Shown here: piece after piece, positions 53,523-63,623 of the stretch
Numbering within the stretch: the stretch's first letter is position 1
Layout of the letters: the number at the start of each line of letters is the position of its first letter
Source of the DNA: Deltaproteobacteria bacterium
Lineage (GTDB): Bacteria; Desulfobacterota; Desulfobacteria; Desulfobacterales; G020354645
NCBI GenBank assembly: GCA_020354645.1
Contig: CP070652.1
Coordinates: 3,552,163-3,616,162 of the forward strand
Length of the DNA: 64,000 nucleotides
Direction: 5' to 3'
Notes under the pieces: model-generated
Databases searched by the model: none
What the model was told of the DNA's origin: nothing
The model's input: the letters and a program-made list of their open reading frames with translations, nothing else
Position numbers and translations under genes: made by a program

Positions 53523-53924
53523 ATGGAATATAATAAAGAGACCTTGAAGATTCTCATCGTCGACGATAACCCGATCGATCTGGAATTGCTGGAAGCAATC
53601 TTGACGAAAATAGGATTTCGGAAAATTTTAAAATCCGAAAGCGGTAAAGAGGCGATCCAATTAGCAGAAGAGCACCAGCCGGATTTATTTCTCGTTGACA
53701 TTATGATGCCGGGAATGAGCGGCGGAGATTTCCGGGGGCATTTAAAACAGAACCCCGTTACCAGGGATACCCCTGTAATCTTTATATCGGGTATTATTTC
53801 CAAGGAAGAAGAGAAAGAACTCGGTGGGCGGTTGGCCAGTGGAGATTTCATAATTGCCAAGCCATTTACAAAAGACAGAATCGCCGAGGCAATAGATACA
53901 GCCTTAAAAAAAGCGCCGCTCTGA
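53523..53924 (+). CDS. Single-domain response regulator (CheY-like receiver)
   Basis: 133 residues. The acidic pair is in ILIVDDNPIDLE, the phospho-Asp in LFLVDIMMPGMSGGDF, the Thr/Ser position in VIFISGIIS and the Lys in IIAKPFTKDRI. It has no output domain. The ATG at 53523 follows GGAGG (8-nt spacing); a frame from 53502 is not needed. No histidine kinase is nearby. Confidence 0.92.
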   Translation: MEYNKETLKILIVDDNPIDLELLEAILTKIGFRKILKSESGKEAIQLAEEHQPDLFLVDIMMPGMSGGDFRGHLKQNPVTRDTPVIFISGIISKEEEKELGGRLASGDFIIAKPFTKDRIAEAIDTALKKAPL

Positions 53925-53933
53925 AGCGATTAT

Positions 53934-54134
53934 TTAATCGATTTTGCAAGCTTTTGTTTTCGATAGTAATTTCAATATTCGTGGGAAATTTTTTTCTTTG
54001 GCCCATTTATCGGCAGTCTTACCATGACGGTCTATCGCGTTTATTCCGGTGCAATGTTGAATCAGTGCTCTGATAACACATTCATGCCCTGCTTTAACAG
54101 CCAGGATCAAGGCTGTTTGACCTTCATCTACCAT
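53934..54134 (-). CDS. Small ankyrin-repeat protein or fragment
   Basis: 66 residues: TALILAVKAGHECVIRALIQ, HCTGINAIDRHGKTADKWAK. This is roughly two ankyrin repeats, starting in the middle of the normal repeat pattern. It is probably a truncated gene or the residue of a larger ankyrin protein. It is convergent with the response regulator (10-bp gap). Confidence 0.5.
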   Translation of the reverse strand: MVDEGQTALILAVKAGHECVIRALIQHCTGINAIDRHGKTADKWAKEKNFPRILKLLSKTKACKID

Positions 54135-54230
54135 GATATAAATGATAGCGAATGGTGCTGGAAGATATAAATTTTTTTAGATATCCCTGCGATTATAAAG
54201 ATATATCAGAGGGTAAATATTACCTCAATA

Positions 54231-55541
54231 TTATTTTTTTTGTGCGTCGTTTCGCAGATCACAGGATTGCCGGTATACTATTTCGAGTTCCTTGCAGGCC
54301 TGATCAAACGTTTTTCCATAAATATATGCCATACCTGATTTTTTAACGGCCAACCATCCCACCTCCATAGCGATAATCCAAGGAGAGCGTTTTTTCGCCC
54401 AGCGATATACCGTGAAAGGCCATTTAAGCCCTCCATATGTTTTAAAAGCCTTTTCCAGAAATATTTTGAAAGGTTTGGAAAGAACAAGATCCGATAAATT
54501 TTTTGCGCGATATAATGTCTCCAGTCGCATTTTGTAAAAATAACGTGTCAAAAGATATTGATCACCCTTACCCAAGGTACCGATCCAATGGCGGCTTCGC
54601 TCCAGCAAGGGTCCCAGAGCGGCCTCTTCCAAAGGATTTACAGCTTCCGGAAAATATTTTTTGGAGATTATCCGGCTGGCCTCATGAACAGCATTCTTCC
54701 ATTCCGTCAGCGATGGCGTTGATGTGACAACAGCGACAAATCCGAGTAGACCCTCACGAATTTTTTTAATTTCGGGATCTATAGGAAATTCATCAATTTC
54801 CTCATAAGACTTGAGCTCCTGCAAGGTCGCTTCCAAATCTTCTTTTCTTTCTGGTCTGTCCCCACCAACCGCTTCCCGATGACCAAAGGTTTCAATCGCC
54901 AATCTGCCGAAGAATAAATAGAGATCGATCATCAGATATTTGATGAGGAGTAATAGTGTTAACCGGTTGGAAAGGTAGGCCAGCCAGATAAAAGGGTCTG
55001 GCAAAAGTATAAGGCGGGATCGCAGAATTCGCCGGATTGCTTTTTTATAGCGGAAGTACCAGGAAAAGAAAAAAGAAGTAGTAATTCGACGATACCACCG
55101 ATGGGAATTTTTAATGTTTCGAATGTTCACCGAACGCAGCCTCTTGAACCCTGGCCGATTTAATATGTCGTCAAAACGACCCAATGTCTTATCGATACTT
55201 TGAAGAAAAGAGCCGGTGGTCACCATTAGCGCGGGTTGTTCAGACGTCGGATGGTAACAGGCGGCGATGTTATGAATAAACCGGGGAAGGTTACGTAATT
55301 CACCGATTTCCGGTGAAAAAGCGGAAAGCACTTCCCGGCAGCGGTTTTCAACCAATTGGATGGCAAGTTTGGTGGGATTCCCTGCGTTACCGGCCCGCTG
55401 TCGCAGCTCGAGGAGGTCCGCATGTAAAGCGCGTCGCCAAAGAAAAACTCCCCTGGATTTTATCAGCACAAAGATGACAAGGATCAAAGTGATCAGCGTC
55501 AAGAAGGCCCAAAACAGCTTTAGATAAAACCACCCCTCCAT
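54231..55541 (-). CDS. Membrane-associated protein of unknown function
   Basis: 436 residues. One N-terminal span (YLKLFWAFLTLITLILVIFVLI), a second hydrophobic stretch around LSNRLTLLLLIKYLMIDLYLFFG and many basic and aromatic residues in between (FFFSWYFRYKKAIRRILRS). The second half is helical with a repeated YRWAKKRSP-type tail. No family was recognised. It starts 36 bp downstream of the GAF/HD-GYP stop on the same strand, so the two may form an operon. Confidence 0.7.
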   Translation of the reverse strand: MEGWFYLKLFWAFLTLITLILVIFVLIKSRGVFLWRRALHADLLELRQRAGNAGNPTKLAIQLVENRCREVLSAFSPEIGELRNLPRFIHNIAACYHPTSEQPALMVTTGSFLQSIDKTLGRFDDILNRPGFKRLRSVNIRNIKNSHRWYRRITTSFFFSWYFRYKKAIRRILRSRLILLPDPFIWLAYLSNRLTLLLLIKYLMIDLYLFFGRLAIETFGHREAVGGDRPERKEDLEATLQELKSYEEIDEFPIDPEIKKIREGLLGFVAVVTSTPSLTEWKNAVHEASRIISKKYFPEAVNPLEEAALGPLLERSRHWIGTLGKGDQYLLTRYFYKMRLETLYRAKNLSDLVLSKPFKIFLEKAFKTYGGLKWPFTVYRWAKKRSPWIIAMEVGWLAVKKSGMAYIYGKTFDQACKELEIVYRQSCDLRNDAQKK

Positions 55542-55576
55542 ATGCGCCTCTCGACATTTTTACTTTGTGCAAGAGA

Positions 55577-57166
55577 TTAATGCTGAATCCTATCTTGCCC
55601 TTGTTGTCTGTACCAATATTTTTTCAAGGCTGCCACGACGCTGGCGTCATACATGGTGCCGCTGTCCTGCTCTAATATCTCAAAAGCACGTTCGGCTGGT
55701 AAGGCATCACGATAGTGTCGCTCGGACGTTAAGGCCTCGAAGACATCCGCAACCGCAATTATTTTTGTCATAAAAGGAATTTCTTCAGATTTAAGGCCCT
55801 CTAAGTATCCGGAACCGTCCAACCGTTCGTGATGATATGCAGCTATAAACGGCACATTGCGATATTGGCGGGAAAAATGCATTTTGTTCAAGATATCCCT
55901 GGTGATGACGACATGTTGCTTTATGCATTCGTACTCTTTGGCAGTCAGGCGACCCGGCTTTTTCAGAATATAATCATCAATGCCAAGCTTGCCGTAATCG
56001 TGCAGCAGCGCAGCCACGCCCAGAATATCTTGTTCAATTTCGCCGAAACCAAGTTCGTCGGCGATGCCAACGGCATATTGGGTTACATTTTCAGAGTGGC
56101 CGGCCGTTAGCGGATCTTTAGCGTCGATGGAGGCGGCCATAACTTCCAAAATGCTCTTGAATTGCCGATCCTGTTCCTGAAAGAGCATGGCATTCTCTAA
56201 AGCAATGGCGATACCGGAAGAAAGGGCCTCTAAATACTCGGCATCAGCATCGGTAAAAATGTCATTTTTCTTGTTCATCGCTTCGATAACCCCGAGGACC
56301 TCTCCATTTTGGTTCTTTACCGGCACGCATAAAATACAATGAGTTCGGTATCCGGTTATTTGATCGGTGCTCATATCAAAACGACTATCCGCATAGGCAT
56401 CGGGAATATTGAGTGACTTGCCTGTCATTGCGACCAGTCCGGCGATTCCCAAGTTTATGCTCAACCGAATGTCTTTTGCCCCCAGTCCGTCTGAAGCGAT
56501 TGTGAAGAGCTCGCCCTGATGCTGATCAATCAGAAAAAGAGAACCGCGCTGACATTGGGTTGTCTCCCGGATTTCGGAAACTAAAGCTTCAGCCTGACTT
56601 TTATCCGGCCGGTTGATGAGTCCTGTTTCGCTGAAGTTTAAGGTATGTTCTTTGACTTTGTGTTCGTCTTCTTTTGTAAATAAGCCGGACTTTTTATTGA
56701 GCAGTTCGATTGCTCCGATAACTTCGTTTCCGTTGTCCAGAATCGGAGCTGCGAGGATGCTCTGGGTTTTAAAGCCGGTTATCTCGTCAATTTCGGCATT
56801 AAACCTGGGGTCTTCATAAGCATTGGCCACGTTGATGATCTGTTTCGTCAAAACGCTGACACCAACGATTCCCATTTTCATCTTAATGCTGATATTGCAG
56901 GCTTCCAGGCCTTGGGCAAACTTTGCCCATAATTCCATGCCTTCCCAATTCAGCAAAAACAACGTGCTTCGATCCGCATCCAGAAATTTGGAAATTTCAG
57001 TCATGATTAACGGTAGCAGCTGATCTATATTACGCTCACCACCAATTTTTTTTTCAATTTCAATAAACCTTTTCAATTGCTCGTTTTCAATCTCGAGTGT
57101 ACAGATCTGTTCTTGAAGCGCTATTACCGGGTTGACGGTATTATCTTTGATCATCTTTTCATCCAT
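55577..57166 (-). CDS. GAF-GAF-HD-GYP-type signalling protein
   Basis: 529 residues. A short coiled coil is followed by two GAF domains (about residues 40-175 and 195-335), then an HD-type hydrolase domain. The latter shows LLHDYGKLGIDDYILKKPGR and AAYHHERLDGSGYLEGL. The GYP motif reads GYL. The metal ligands (HD, HH, D of VADVFEALTS) are intact, so it probably hydrolyses cyclic di-GMP. It would respond to ligands of the GAF pair. Confidence 0.88.
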   Translation of the reverse strand: MDEKMIKDNTVNPVIALQEQICTLEIENEQLKRFIEIEKKIGGERNIDQLLPLIMTEISKFLDADRSTLFLLNWEGMELWAKFAQGLEACNISIKMKMGIVGVSVLTKQIINVANAYEDPRFNAEIDEITGFKTQSILAAPILDNGNEVIGAIELLNKKSGLFTKEDEHKVKEHTLNFSETGLINRPDKSQAEALVSEIRETTQCQRGSLFLIDQHQGELFTIASDGLGAKDIRLSINLGIAGLVAMTGKSLNIPDAYADSRFDMSTDQITGYRTHCILCVPVKNQNGEVLGVIEAMNKKNDIFTDADAEYLEALSSGIAIALENAMLFQEQDRQFKSILEVMAASIDAKDPLTAGHSENVTQYAVGIADELGFGEIEQDILGVAALLHDYGKLGIDDYILKKPGRLTAKEYECIKQHVVITRDILNKMHFSRQYRNVPFIAAYHHERLDGSGYLEGLKSEEIPFMTKIIAVADVFEALTSERHYRDALPAERAFEILEQDSGTMYDASVVAALKKYWYRQQGQDRIQH

Positions 57167-57427
57167 TTTACGTGTGAGATTAAGCCGGTTAACTTAAAAC
57201 CCTTGCCACTCCAATCAGTGCTAACCCAATTGATTTTGGCGTCGTCTACGCTGGGTACCCCCTTTACAGCCATTGCAAAAATCCAACGGTTTCGCTATAG
57301 CATCTTCTAAAGTCACTGCAGGGTAAAATATTGCGAATAATTTTACATGATTGGGCGAAATGTAGCAAGCTATTCCTCAGTAAAAGATAATATTCAACAA
57401 AACTAACATATAAGGATGATGCGAGCC

Positions 57428-58513
57428 ATGGAGAAGATTGTACAATTGACCAAAGACCTCATGCGTTTCAGATCCATGCATTCGGAACCGGCCGAAATCA
57501 AGAAATGTGTAGAATTCATTGAAGAATATCTTGAAAAAGATGCCATCGAATATTGGCGCTTTGATCATGAAAATATTCCGTCGATTCTGGTCATGCCAAA
57601 AAGCAGGATAACCTCAATCCTCTTGATGTCCCATATCGATGTGGTGGATGCCCCGGCAGAATTGTTCAGCCCTGTCGAAAAGGCGGGAAAACTTTACGGA
57701 CGGGGCAGTGTTGATGATAAATATGCAGCCGCATTGTCGCTGGTGCTTATAAAAAATCAGCTTAAGCGTCTTCGCAGCAACGGCAAAGGGCAGAAAGATC
57801 TGCCTTTCGGGGTGCTCATAACCGGTGATGAAGAAATCGGGGGCGCCAATGGGGCCAAGAAAGTCCTGAATGAAGTCAAGGCCGATTTTTGCATAGCGCT
57901 GGATGGCGGGACACCGGATAGAATCGTTGTAAAGGAAAAAGGTGTACTTAAGCTCAGGCTGGTATCAAGCGGCAAATCCGCCCATGGTGCCAGGCCTTGG
58001 CTGGGTGAAAATGCCATCGAAAACCTGATCGAAGATTATCTGAAATTGAGGAGTTTCTTTCAGGAGACCTCGCCGGATCACTGGCATCGAACATTGAATT
58101 TCAGCATCGTTCAGTCCGGCAAATCCTTTAATCAGGTTCCGGAAACCGCCGAGGCGTTATTTGATATTCGCTATACTGAAACAGACGATGTCGACCAGCT
58201 CGTTTCTCAGATGCAAAGCGAAATCAAGGGCCAGCTGATCGTTGAAGCCAAAGAGCCCCTTTTTCATGGCGGGGAGTCACCTTACCTGGATCTTCTTTTG
58301 GATATTTCCCAAAATTCAAAAGTCGGCTTTGAACACGGCGCCAGTGATGCTCGCTTTTTATCCGAGAACGGCATCAAAGGCATTGTCTGGGGGGCCGACG
58401 GTGAAATGAGCCAGCATACGACCCAGGAGCATGTCGTTATAGAAAGCATTTATGAAATTTATCAAATTTTAAACGAATTTATTGAACGGGCATCGGAGCT
58501 CAAACGCAGTTAA
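57428..58513 (+). CDS. M20-family metallopeptidase (ArgE/DapE/carboxypeptidase-like)
   Basis: About 361 residues. Zinc ligands are in LLMSHIDVVDAP (H and D), GRGSVDDKYAA (D), TGDEEIGG (catalytic E and ligand E) and EHGASDARFL (D). The insert dimerisation domain (KSAHGARPWLGENAIENLI) lies in the middle. The last ligand His is probably in SQHTTQEHVVIESI. It trims an amino acid or peptide. It lies upstream of a dipeptide transporter on the same strand. The start is uncertain (an ATG 12 bp upstream also works). Confidence 0.85.
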   Translation: MEKIVQLTKDLMRFRSMHSEPAEIKKCVEFIEEYLEKDAIEYWRFDHENIPSILVMPKSRITSILLMSHIDVVDAPAELFSPVEKAGKLYGRGSVDDKYAAALSLVLIKNQLKRLRSNGKGQKDLPFGVLITGDEEIGGANGAKKVLNEVKADFCIALDGGTPDRIVVKEKGVLKLRLVSSGKSAHGARPWLGENAIENLIEDYLKLRSFFQETSPDHWHRTLNFSIVQSGKSFNQVPETAEALFDIRYTETDDVDQLVSQMQSEIKGQLIVEAKEPLFHGGESPYLDLLLDISQNSKVGFEHGASDARFLSENGIKGIVWGADGEMSQHTTQEHVVIESIYEIYQILNEFIERASELKRS

Positions 58514-58817
58514 CCGGCTGACTGATATCTGGCAGTATGGCACCCCTGAATGTGTTCCTTCCAGCTGTAAAATACCGGACATATAGATGCAAAAAGTTGT
58601 CCGGCCCCGCGCATACGTGAGTGCCATCGGTAAATATTTTTGCCAATCAGCGTTAAATTGGATTGACACGCCTGCCATATTAGATAAATAGTAAGGGTTA
58701 ACTTTTGACACGCCAAAATTAATCTGATATGCGGCTAGGTTAATTTGTGTGTGCAAATCTTCAGGCCCAAGTCAATTTTGACTGTGTATTGATAACCAAC
58801 AAAAGGAGGAGGGGCAT
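58514..58817. other. Intergenic region between peptidase and dppA
   Basis: 304 bp with no gene. A TTTTGACT element about 40 bp before the dppA start could be a -35 box. The dppA ribosome binding site is AAAGGAGGAGGGG. Confidence 0.45.
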
Positions 58818-60425
58818 ATGTTAAAAAAGGCTACAATTTTATTAGTTCTATTTACATTTCTTTTGACAGGTATGGCTCTGGCCGCTCCTAAAAAGGGCGG
58901 GACCCTGGTTTGGGGTCGCGGCGGTGACAGTGTGGGGCTTGATCCGGCCTATGAGACCGACGGAAACTCCTTCATGGTCTGCGACAACATCTATGAGGCG
59001 TTGGTTGCCTACAAAGATGAGTCTACCGCCTTGGAACCCGGACTGGCCGAATCCTGGGACATTTCGTCTGACGGCAAAACCTACACGTTTCACCTGAGAA
59101 AAGGCGTTCGATTTCATGACGGCACAGAATTTGACGCCGATGCGGTCGTTTTTTCCATCGGGCGCATGATGAAAGACCGCAATGTGAAATTCTATGGCAA
59201 AGGCTGGGACATTCCGGCCCAGGAACGTCCGCCCGAGTACTGGGTCTCCATGGAAATGGATCAAACTGTCGGCGCCATTGAGGCTGTCGATAAATACACC
59301 GTGGTCTTCAAGCTCAAAAGGGTTGAGGCACCGTTTCTGGCCAATATGGGCATGGATTTTGCCGACATCATCAGCCCCACGGCCTTTATGAAAAATCCCA
59401 AGGAGTTTTTGAGAAACCCGGTGGGAACCGGTCCGTTCAAGTTTGTAAGCTGGGTCAAAGACGACCGGATTATTCTGGAGAGAAACGAGGATTACTGGGA
59501 TAAATCCGCGGGACCTTACGTGGACAAGGTCGTTTTCCGGTCTATTCCGGAAAACTCGGTTCGGTTTCTGGAGCTCAAGACCGGCAATATCCACATCTGC
59601 CAGTTCCCCGAGCCGGCTGATGTTGAGTTGGCGAAAAAAGACAAGAACTTGTGGCTGCCCACCCAACCGGGCATGAATATCGGCTACCTTTCCTTCAACC
59701 ATACCAAAGAACCCTGGAAGAGTAACCTTAAATTGCGCAAGGCCATTGCCCATGCCATCGATAGGAAGGCCATTGTCGACAATATCTACCGGGGCATGGG
59801 TCAGGTTGCCAAGAACCCCATCCCGCCCACCATGTGGGGGTACAACAAAAAAGTCCCTGGATTTAAATACGATCCCAAGCTGGCCAAAAAGCTCCTGGCC
59901 GAAGCCGGCTACCCCGAAGGCAAAGGGCTGGGGGAAATCACCCTGTGGTCCATGCCGGTGCCGCGCCCCTATAATCCGGATGGGCGCAAGATCGGTGAGG
60001 CCATGGCAGCCGATCTGGCCAAAGTCGGCATCAAGGCCAAGATCGTTACCTTTGAGTGGGGAACTTACCTCAAACGCCAGCGGGAACAACCGGCTGACAT
60101 GGATCTGTTCCAACTGGGCTGGACCGGCGACAACGGAGACCCGGACAACTTCCTGGCGGTACTGTTCGACGGCCTGGCCTCTTCTTCCATCAGGACACAG
60201 TGGCATAATCAGAGATACCACGAACTGATGGTCAAAGGTCGACAAACCATCGATCAGGCCGAGCGAGCCAAAATTTATGAGGAAGCGCTTCAGCTGATCT
60301 ACGATGAGGTTCCGGTCATCAGCATCGCCCATTCAACCCAGATCTGGCCGGCCCGTAAAACCCTCCGTGACTATAAGCTACATCCCACAGGATCCGTGCG
60401 GCTCAAAAACGTGTGGCTCAAATAG
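58818..60425 (+). CDS. dppA: Peptide ABC transporter substrate-binding protein (DppA-like)
   Basis: 535 residues. Signal peptide (KKATILLVLFTFLLTGMALA), then the SBP_bac_5 pattern WGRGGDSVGLDPAYETDGNSF, YTFHLRKGVRFHDGTEFDADAVVFS and RKAIAHAIDRKAIVDNIYRG. Periplasmic binding of a di- or oligopeptide, or of another solute carried by this family. First gene of the plus-strand operon dppABCDF. Confidence 0.9.
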   Translation: MLKKATILLVLFTFLLTGMALAAPKKGGTLVWGRGGDSVGLDPAYETDGNSFMVCDNIYEALVAYKDESTALEPGLAESWDISSDGKTYTFHLRKGVRFHDGTEFDADAVVFSIGRMMKDRNVKFYGKGWDIPAQERPPEYWVSMEMDQTVGAIEAVDKYTVVFKLKRVEAPFLANMGMDFADIISPTAFMKNPKEFLRNPVGTGPFKFVSWVKDDRIILERNEDYWDKSAGPYVDKVVFRSIPENSVRFLELKTGNIHICQFPEPADVELAKKDKNLWLPTQPGMNIGYLSFNHTKEPWKSNLKLRKAIAHAIDRKAIVDNIYRGMGQVAKNPIPPTMWGYNKKVPGFKYDPKLAKKLLAEAGYPEGKGLGEITLWSMPVPRPYNPDGRKIGEAMAADLAKVGIKAKIVTFEWGTYLKRQREQPADMDLFQLGWTGDNGDPDNFLAVLFDGLASSSIRTQWHNQRYHELMVKGRQTIDQAERAKIYEEALQLIYDEVPVISIAHSTQIWPARKTLRDYKLHPTGSVRLKNVWLK

Positions 60426-60499
60426 CCATGGAACAAATTTTGTAAATTTTGCTAAACGGGGGAAGGGGACACACCTCTTCCCCTTTGTTTGTGCGTAGC

Positions 60500-60610
60500 A
60501 ACGGTTACCGGTTGGCCGATTTGTCGGTTGATAAAAACGGTTTCAATCCGATTTGAATCGGTCGACCGGCAAACGGATCAACCGGCAAAACCTTAAATAT
60601 AGTTTTAGTT
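60500..60610. repeat. CCGGTT-rich intergenic repeats between dppA and dppB
   Basis: Several direct and inverted copies of ACCGGTT, GACCGGC and CGGTTGA occur. It resembles the cluster at 31839-31925. Confidence 0.4.
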
Positions 60611-61615
60611 ATGCTCGCCTATATCATCAGACGTGTATTCATTCTTATTCCGACCCTTCTGGGAGTATCGATCATCGTTTTTCTCATGATGCATCTTACA
60701 CCCGGTGATCCGGCCGAGCTGCTTCTGGGGGAGCGGGCCACCGAAGAAACACTAGATGCGCTTCGAGAACATCTGGGCCTCAAAGAGCCGCTCTATGTTC
60801 AGTACGGGATGTTTTTAAAGCGTTTGATGAAAGGTGATCTTGGCGAAACCATCTGGACCCGTCAAAAGGTCTGGCTTGAGGTCAAACAGCGCTTTCCCGC
60901 CACCATCGAACTTTCCCTGGTTGCCCTGTCCCTCAGTTGTTTTTTCGGCATTATTTTCGGCATTGTTTCGGCCACCAAACAGTACTCCATATTTGATTAT
61001 GTCAGCATGCTGGGGGCGCTGGCAGGCGTCAGTATGCCCATATTCTGGCTGGGGCTGGTTTTTATGTTGATTTTTTCACTCAATCTGGGCTGGCTCCCTA
61101 TATCCGGACGGTTAAGCGTCGGGATCGATTTGGAAGTCATTACCAATTTCTATATTTTGGATGCCGTTTTGACCCGCAACTGGGCGGCTCTCAGAGATGC
61201 ACTCTGGCACATTATCATGCCGGCGATGACTCTGAGTACCATCCCAATGGCCATTGTGGCCCGGATGACACGCTCGGCCATGCTGGAAGTTCTGCGCCAG
61301 GATTATATCAAAACAGCCAAAGCCAAAGGCCTTTCAAATTTTATCGTGATTTTCAAGCACGCTCTGCGAAATGCGCTCATCCCGGTGGTGACCACAGTGG
61401 GTCTGCAATTCGGCGTATTGCTGGGGGGGGCCATACTGACCGAGACGATTTTTGCCTGGCCCGGTGTCGGCAAGTGGATGTATGATGCCGTGATGCAGCG
61501 TGATTACATGGTTATACAAGGCGGCACGCTTTTTATCGCAGGGCTGTTTGTTGTGATCAACCTGTGTGTGGATGTTATGTATGCGGTTATAAACCCCAGG
61601 ATTTCAGTTCAATAA
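60611..61615 (+). CDS. dppB: Peptide ABC transporter permease (DppB-like)
   Basis: 334 residues. Starts MLAYIIRRVFILIPTLLGVS, then MMHLTPGDPAELLLGERA, and the EAA-type loop is in YIKTAKAKGLSNFIVIFKHALRNALIPV. Six spans. It forms the transmembrane pathway with DppC. Confidence 0.95.
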   Translation: MLAYIIRRVFILIPTLLGVSIIVFLMMHLTPGDPAELLLGERATEETLDALREHLGLKEPLYVQYGMFLKRLMKGDLGETIWTRQKVWLEVKQRFPATIELSLVALSLSCFFGIIFGIVSATKQYSIFDYVSMLGALAGVSMPIFWLGLVFMLIFSLNLGWLPISGRLSVGIDLEVITNFYILDAVLTRNWAALRDALWHIIMPAMTLSTIPMAIVARMTRSAMLEVLRQDYIKTAKAKGLSNFIVIFKHALRNALIPVVTTVGLQFGVLLGGAILTETIFAWPGVGKWMYDAVMQRDYMVIQGGTLFIAGLFVVINLCVDVMYAVINPRISVQ

Positions 61616-61703
61616 GTAGTGTTTCGTGTTTGGTGTTTAGGATTCCCTATGAGAGAAATCAAACACTTGATACCAAACACAAAATACAAAATACCAAACA
61701 TTT
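61616..61703. repeat. Inverted GTGTTTGGTGTTT/AAACACCAAACAC-type repeat between dppB and dppC
   Basis: GTGTTTCGTGTTTGGTGTTT faces a cluster of AAACACTTGATACCAAACACA and ATACAAAATACCAAACA. The stem may be an intergenic terminator or attenuator, but it has no strong T-run. Confidence 0.4.
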
Positions 61704-62597
61704 ATGCCAAAGGAAACAACGCAAAAAAATCCCTTTGACCGGCATCCCATGCTGGAGCAGCTGGGTCAATTGTGGCGCAATAAGACCGCTGTCCTCGGTC
61801 TGGTGATTATCACCGTGTTTATGTTGACCGCCGTTTTTGCCCCGTATCTTAGTCCCCACGATCCGCTGGAAACCTCACTCTATGACCAGCTCAAACCCCC
61901 GGTGTGGCACGAGAAAGGTACCTGGAAAAATATACTGGGAACCGATGACCTGGGGCGCGACACCCTTTCCCGCATCATCTACGGCGCCCGGGTGTCTCTG
62001 TCGGTAGCTTTGGTCAGTGTCGGCCTGGCTTTTGTTTTAGGAACCTTTTTGGGCTCGATATCCGGATACTACAAGGGGAAGATCGACAGCTTTATCATGC
62101 GTGTCATGGACATGATCCTGGCGTTTCCCTATCTTTTGCTGGCAATTGTTGTGGTGGCCTATCTCGGTCCTAGCCTGAGAAACGCCATGATGGCCATTGG
62201 TGTCACCTATATTCCGCGTTTTGCACGCATCGTGCGCGGCAGCGTATTGGAAGAATACGAAAAAGATTATGTCATGGCGGCGCGGTCCATCGGAGCCAGA
62301 GACTGGCGGATTATTTTTCTGGCAATATTACCCAATTGTATGGGGCCGCTGATTGTTCAGACCACTTTGAGTATGGCTTCCGCAATACTGGATGCAGCGG
62401 CCCTGAGTTTTCTGGGGCTCGGCGCCCAGCCACCCACGCCTGAGTGGGGGGGCATGATTGCCATGAGCCGTGGCTTGATCCTGCGGGCCTCCTGGGTAAT
62501 GACGTTTCCCGGCATCGCAATTTTGTTGGCGGTTCTCGGCTTCAACCTTCTGGGTGACGGTCTCAGGGACGCGCTTGACCCGAGACTCAGAGATTAA
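61704..62597 (+). CDS. dppC: Peptide ABC transporter permease (DppC-like)
   Basis: 297 residues. NKTAVLGLVIITVFMLTAVF at the first span, LGTDDLGRDTLSRIIYGARVSL, and the EAA loop DYVMAARSIGARDWRIIFLAILPNCMGPLIV. ALSFLGLGAQPPTPEWGGMI is typical of DppC. Confidence 0.95.
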   Translation: MPKETTQKNPFDRHPMLEQLGQLWRNKTAVLGLVIITVFMLTAVFAPYLSPHDPLETSLYDQLKPPVWHEKGTWKNILGTDDLGRDTLSRIIYGARVSLSVALVSVGLAFVLGTFLGSISGYYKGKIDSFIMRVMDMILAFPYLLLAIVVVAYLGPSLRNAMMAIGVTYIPRFARIVRGSVLEEYEKDYVMAARSIGARDWRIIFLAILPNCMGPLIVQTTLSMASAILDAAALSFLGLGAQPPTPEWGGMIAMSRGLILRASWVMTFPGIAILLAVLGFNLLGDGLRDALDPRLRD

Positions 62598-62645
62598 ACC
62601 AATAAAACCGATTACAGAACGCATCTCGTTGCACGATATCGTCTT

Positions 62646-63623
62646 ATGAAGAATAATCACCTGCTGGAAATCCAGAATCTGAAAACATACTTCTTTGTCC
62701 ACGGCCGAGTGGCCAAAGCAGTGGACGATGTCAGCCTGGCTATCGAATCCGGCCAGACCCTGGGGCTGGTAGGAGAATCGGGCTGCGGCAAAAGCGTGAC
62801 CGCCCATTCCATTATACAGCTTATCCCCGATCCACCCGGAAAAATTATGGGCGGAAAGATATTATTTGAAGGTACAAACCTTCTGGATTACTCTGATAAT
62901 CAGATGCGGAAGATTCGCGGTAACCAGATTTCCATGATTTTCCAGGAACCCATGACCTCTTTGAATCCGGTTTTCACCGTAGGAGATCAGGTGGCTGAAG
63001 TCATCCGGCTGCACCAGGGATTATCACGCAAAGAAACCAGGGAACGCGTTGTCGAAATGTTTCGGCTGGTGGGAATCCCGGCACCGGCAACCCGGCTGTC
63101 CGATTATCCGCATCAGATGAGCGGCGGCATGCGCCAGCGGGTGATGATCGCCATGGCACTGGCCTGCAATCCGCGGCTGATGATTGCCGACGAGCCGACC
63201 ACGGCGCTGGACGTAACCATCCAGGCTCAGATTCTGGATCTTATGAACAAGCTCAAGGAAGAAACAGGGGCCGCCATTTTGTTTATTACGCATGACTTGG
63301 GAGTGATTGCGGAGATGTCCCAGCACGTTGCGGTCATGTATGCTGGAAAAAGGGTTGAATTCACCGATGTTAATACCCTGTTTTCCAATCCCAAGCATCC
63401 CTATACAGTGGCACTGCTGGAATCGATCCCGATTCTCGGCCGCAAAACTCCGGACGGAAAACTCAGCACCATATCCGGTATCGTTCCATCGCTGTTCGAA
63501 CTGCCCGACGGTTGTCTGTTCAGCGACAGGTGCCCGGATGTTTTTAATGACTGCCGCAGAATAGAGCCGGAGATGTACACAGTGGGGGAAAACCACATTG
63601 CCCGGTGTTTGAAATATGCCTGA
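62646..63623 (+). CDS. dppD: Peptide ABC transporter ATP-binding protein (DppD-like)
   Basis: 325 residues. Walker [15 protein letters not shown]-loop [13 protein letters not shown], signature [14 protein letters not shown], Walker [15 protein letters not shown]. The C-terminal oligopeptide-family extension includes [19 protein letters not shown], which in this family can hold an Fe-S cluster. It overlaps dppF by 8 bp. Confidence 0.96.
   Translation: MKNNHLLEIQNLKTYFFVHGRVAKAVDDVSLAIESGQTLGLVGESGCGKSVTAHSIIQLIPDPPGKIMGGKILFEGTNLLDYSDNQMRKIRGNQISMIFQEPMTSLNPVFTVGDQVAEVIRLHQGLSRKETRERVVEMFRLVGIPAPATRLSDYPHQMSGGMRQRVMIAMALACNPRLMIADEPTTALDVTIQAQILDLMNKLKEETGAAILFITHDLGVIAEMSQHVAVMYAGKRVEFTDVNTLFSNPKHPYTVALLESIPILGRKTPDGKLSTISGIVPSLFELPDGCLFSDRCPDVFNDCRRIEPEMYTVGENHIARCLKYA

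Noticed and set aside
53934-54134. Antitoxin or small regulatory protein paired with the response regulator
   Set aside because: The sequence is plain ankyrin repeat, truncated at the N-terminus; no toxin-like partner is visible.
58848-60332. 494-codon open frame antisense to dppA
   Set aside because: It mirrors a clear substrate-binding protein gene and has no recognisable domain or ribosome binding site.
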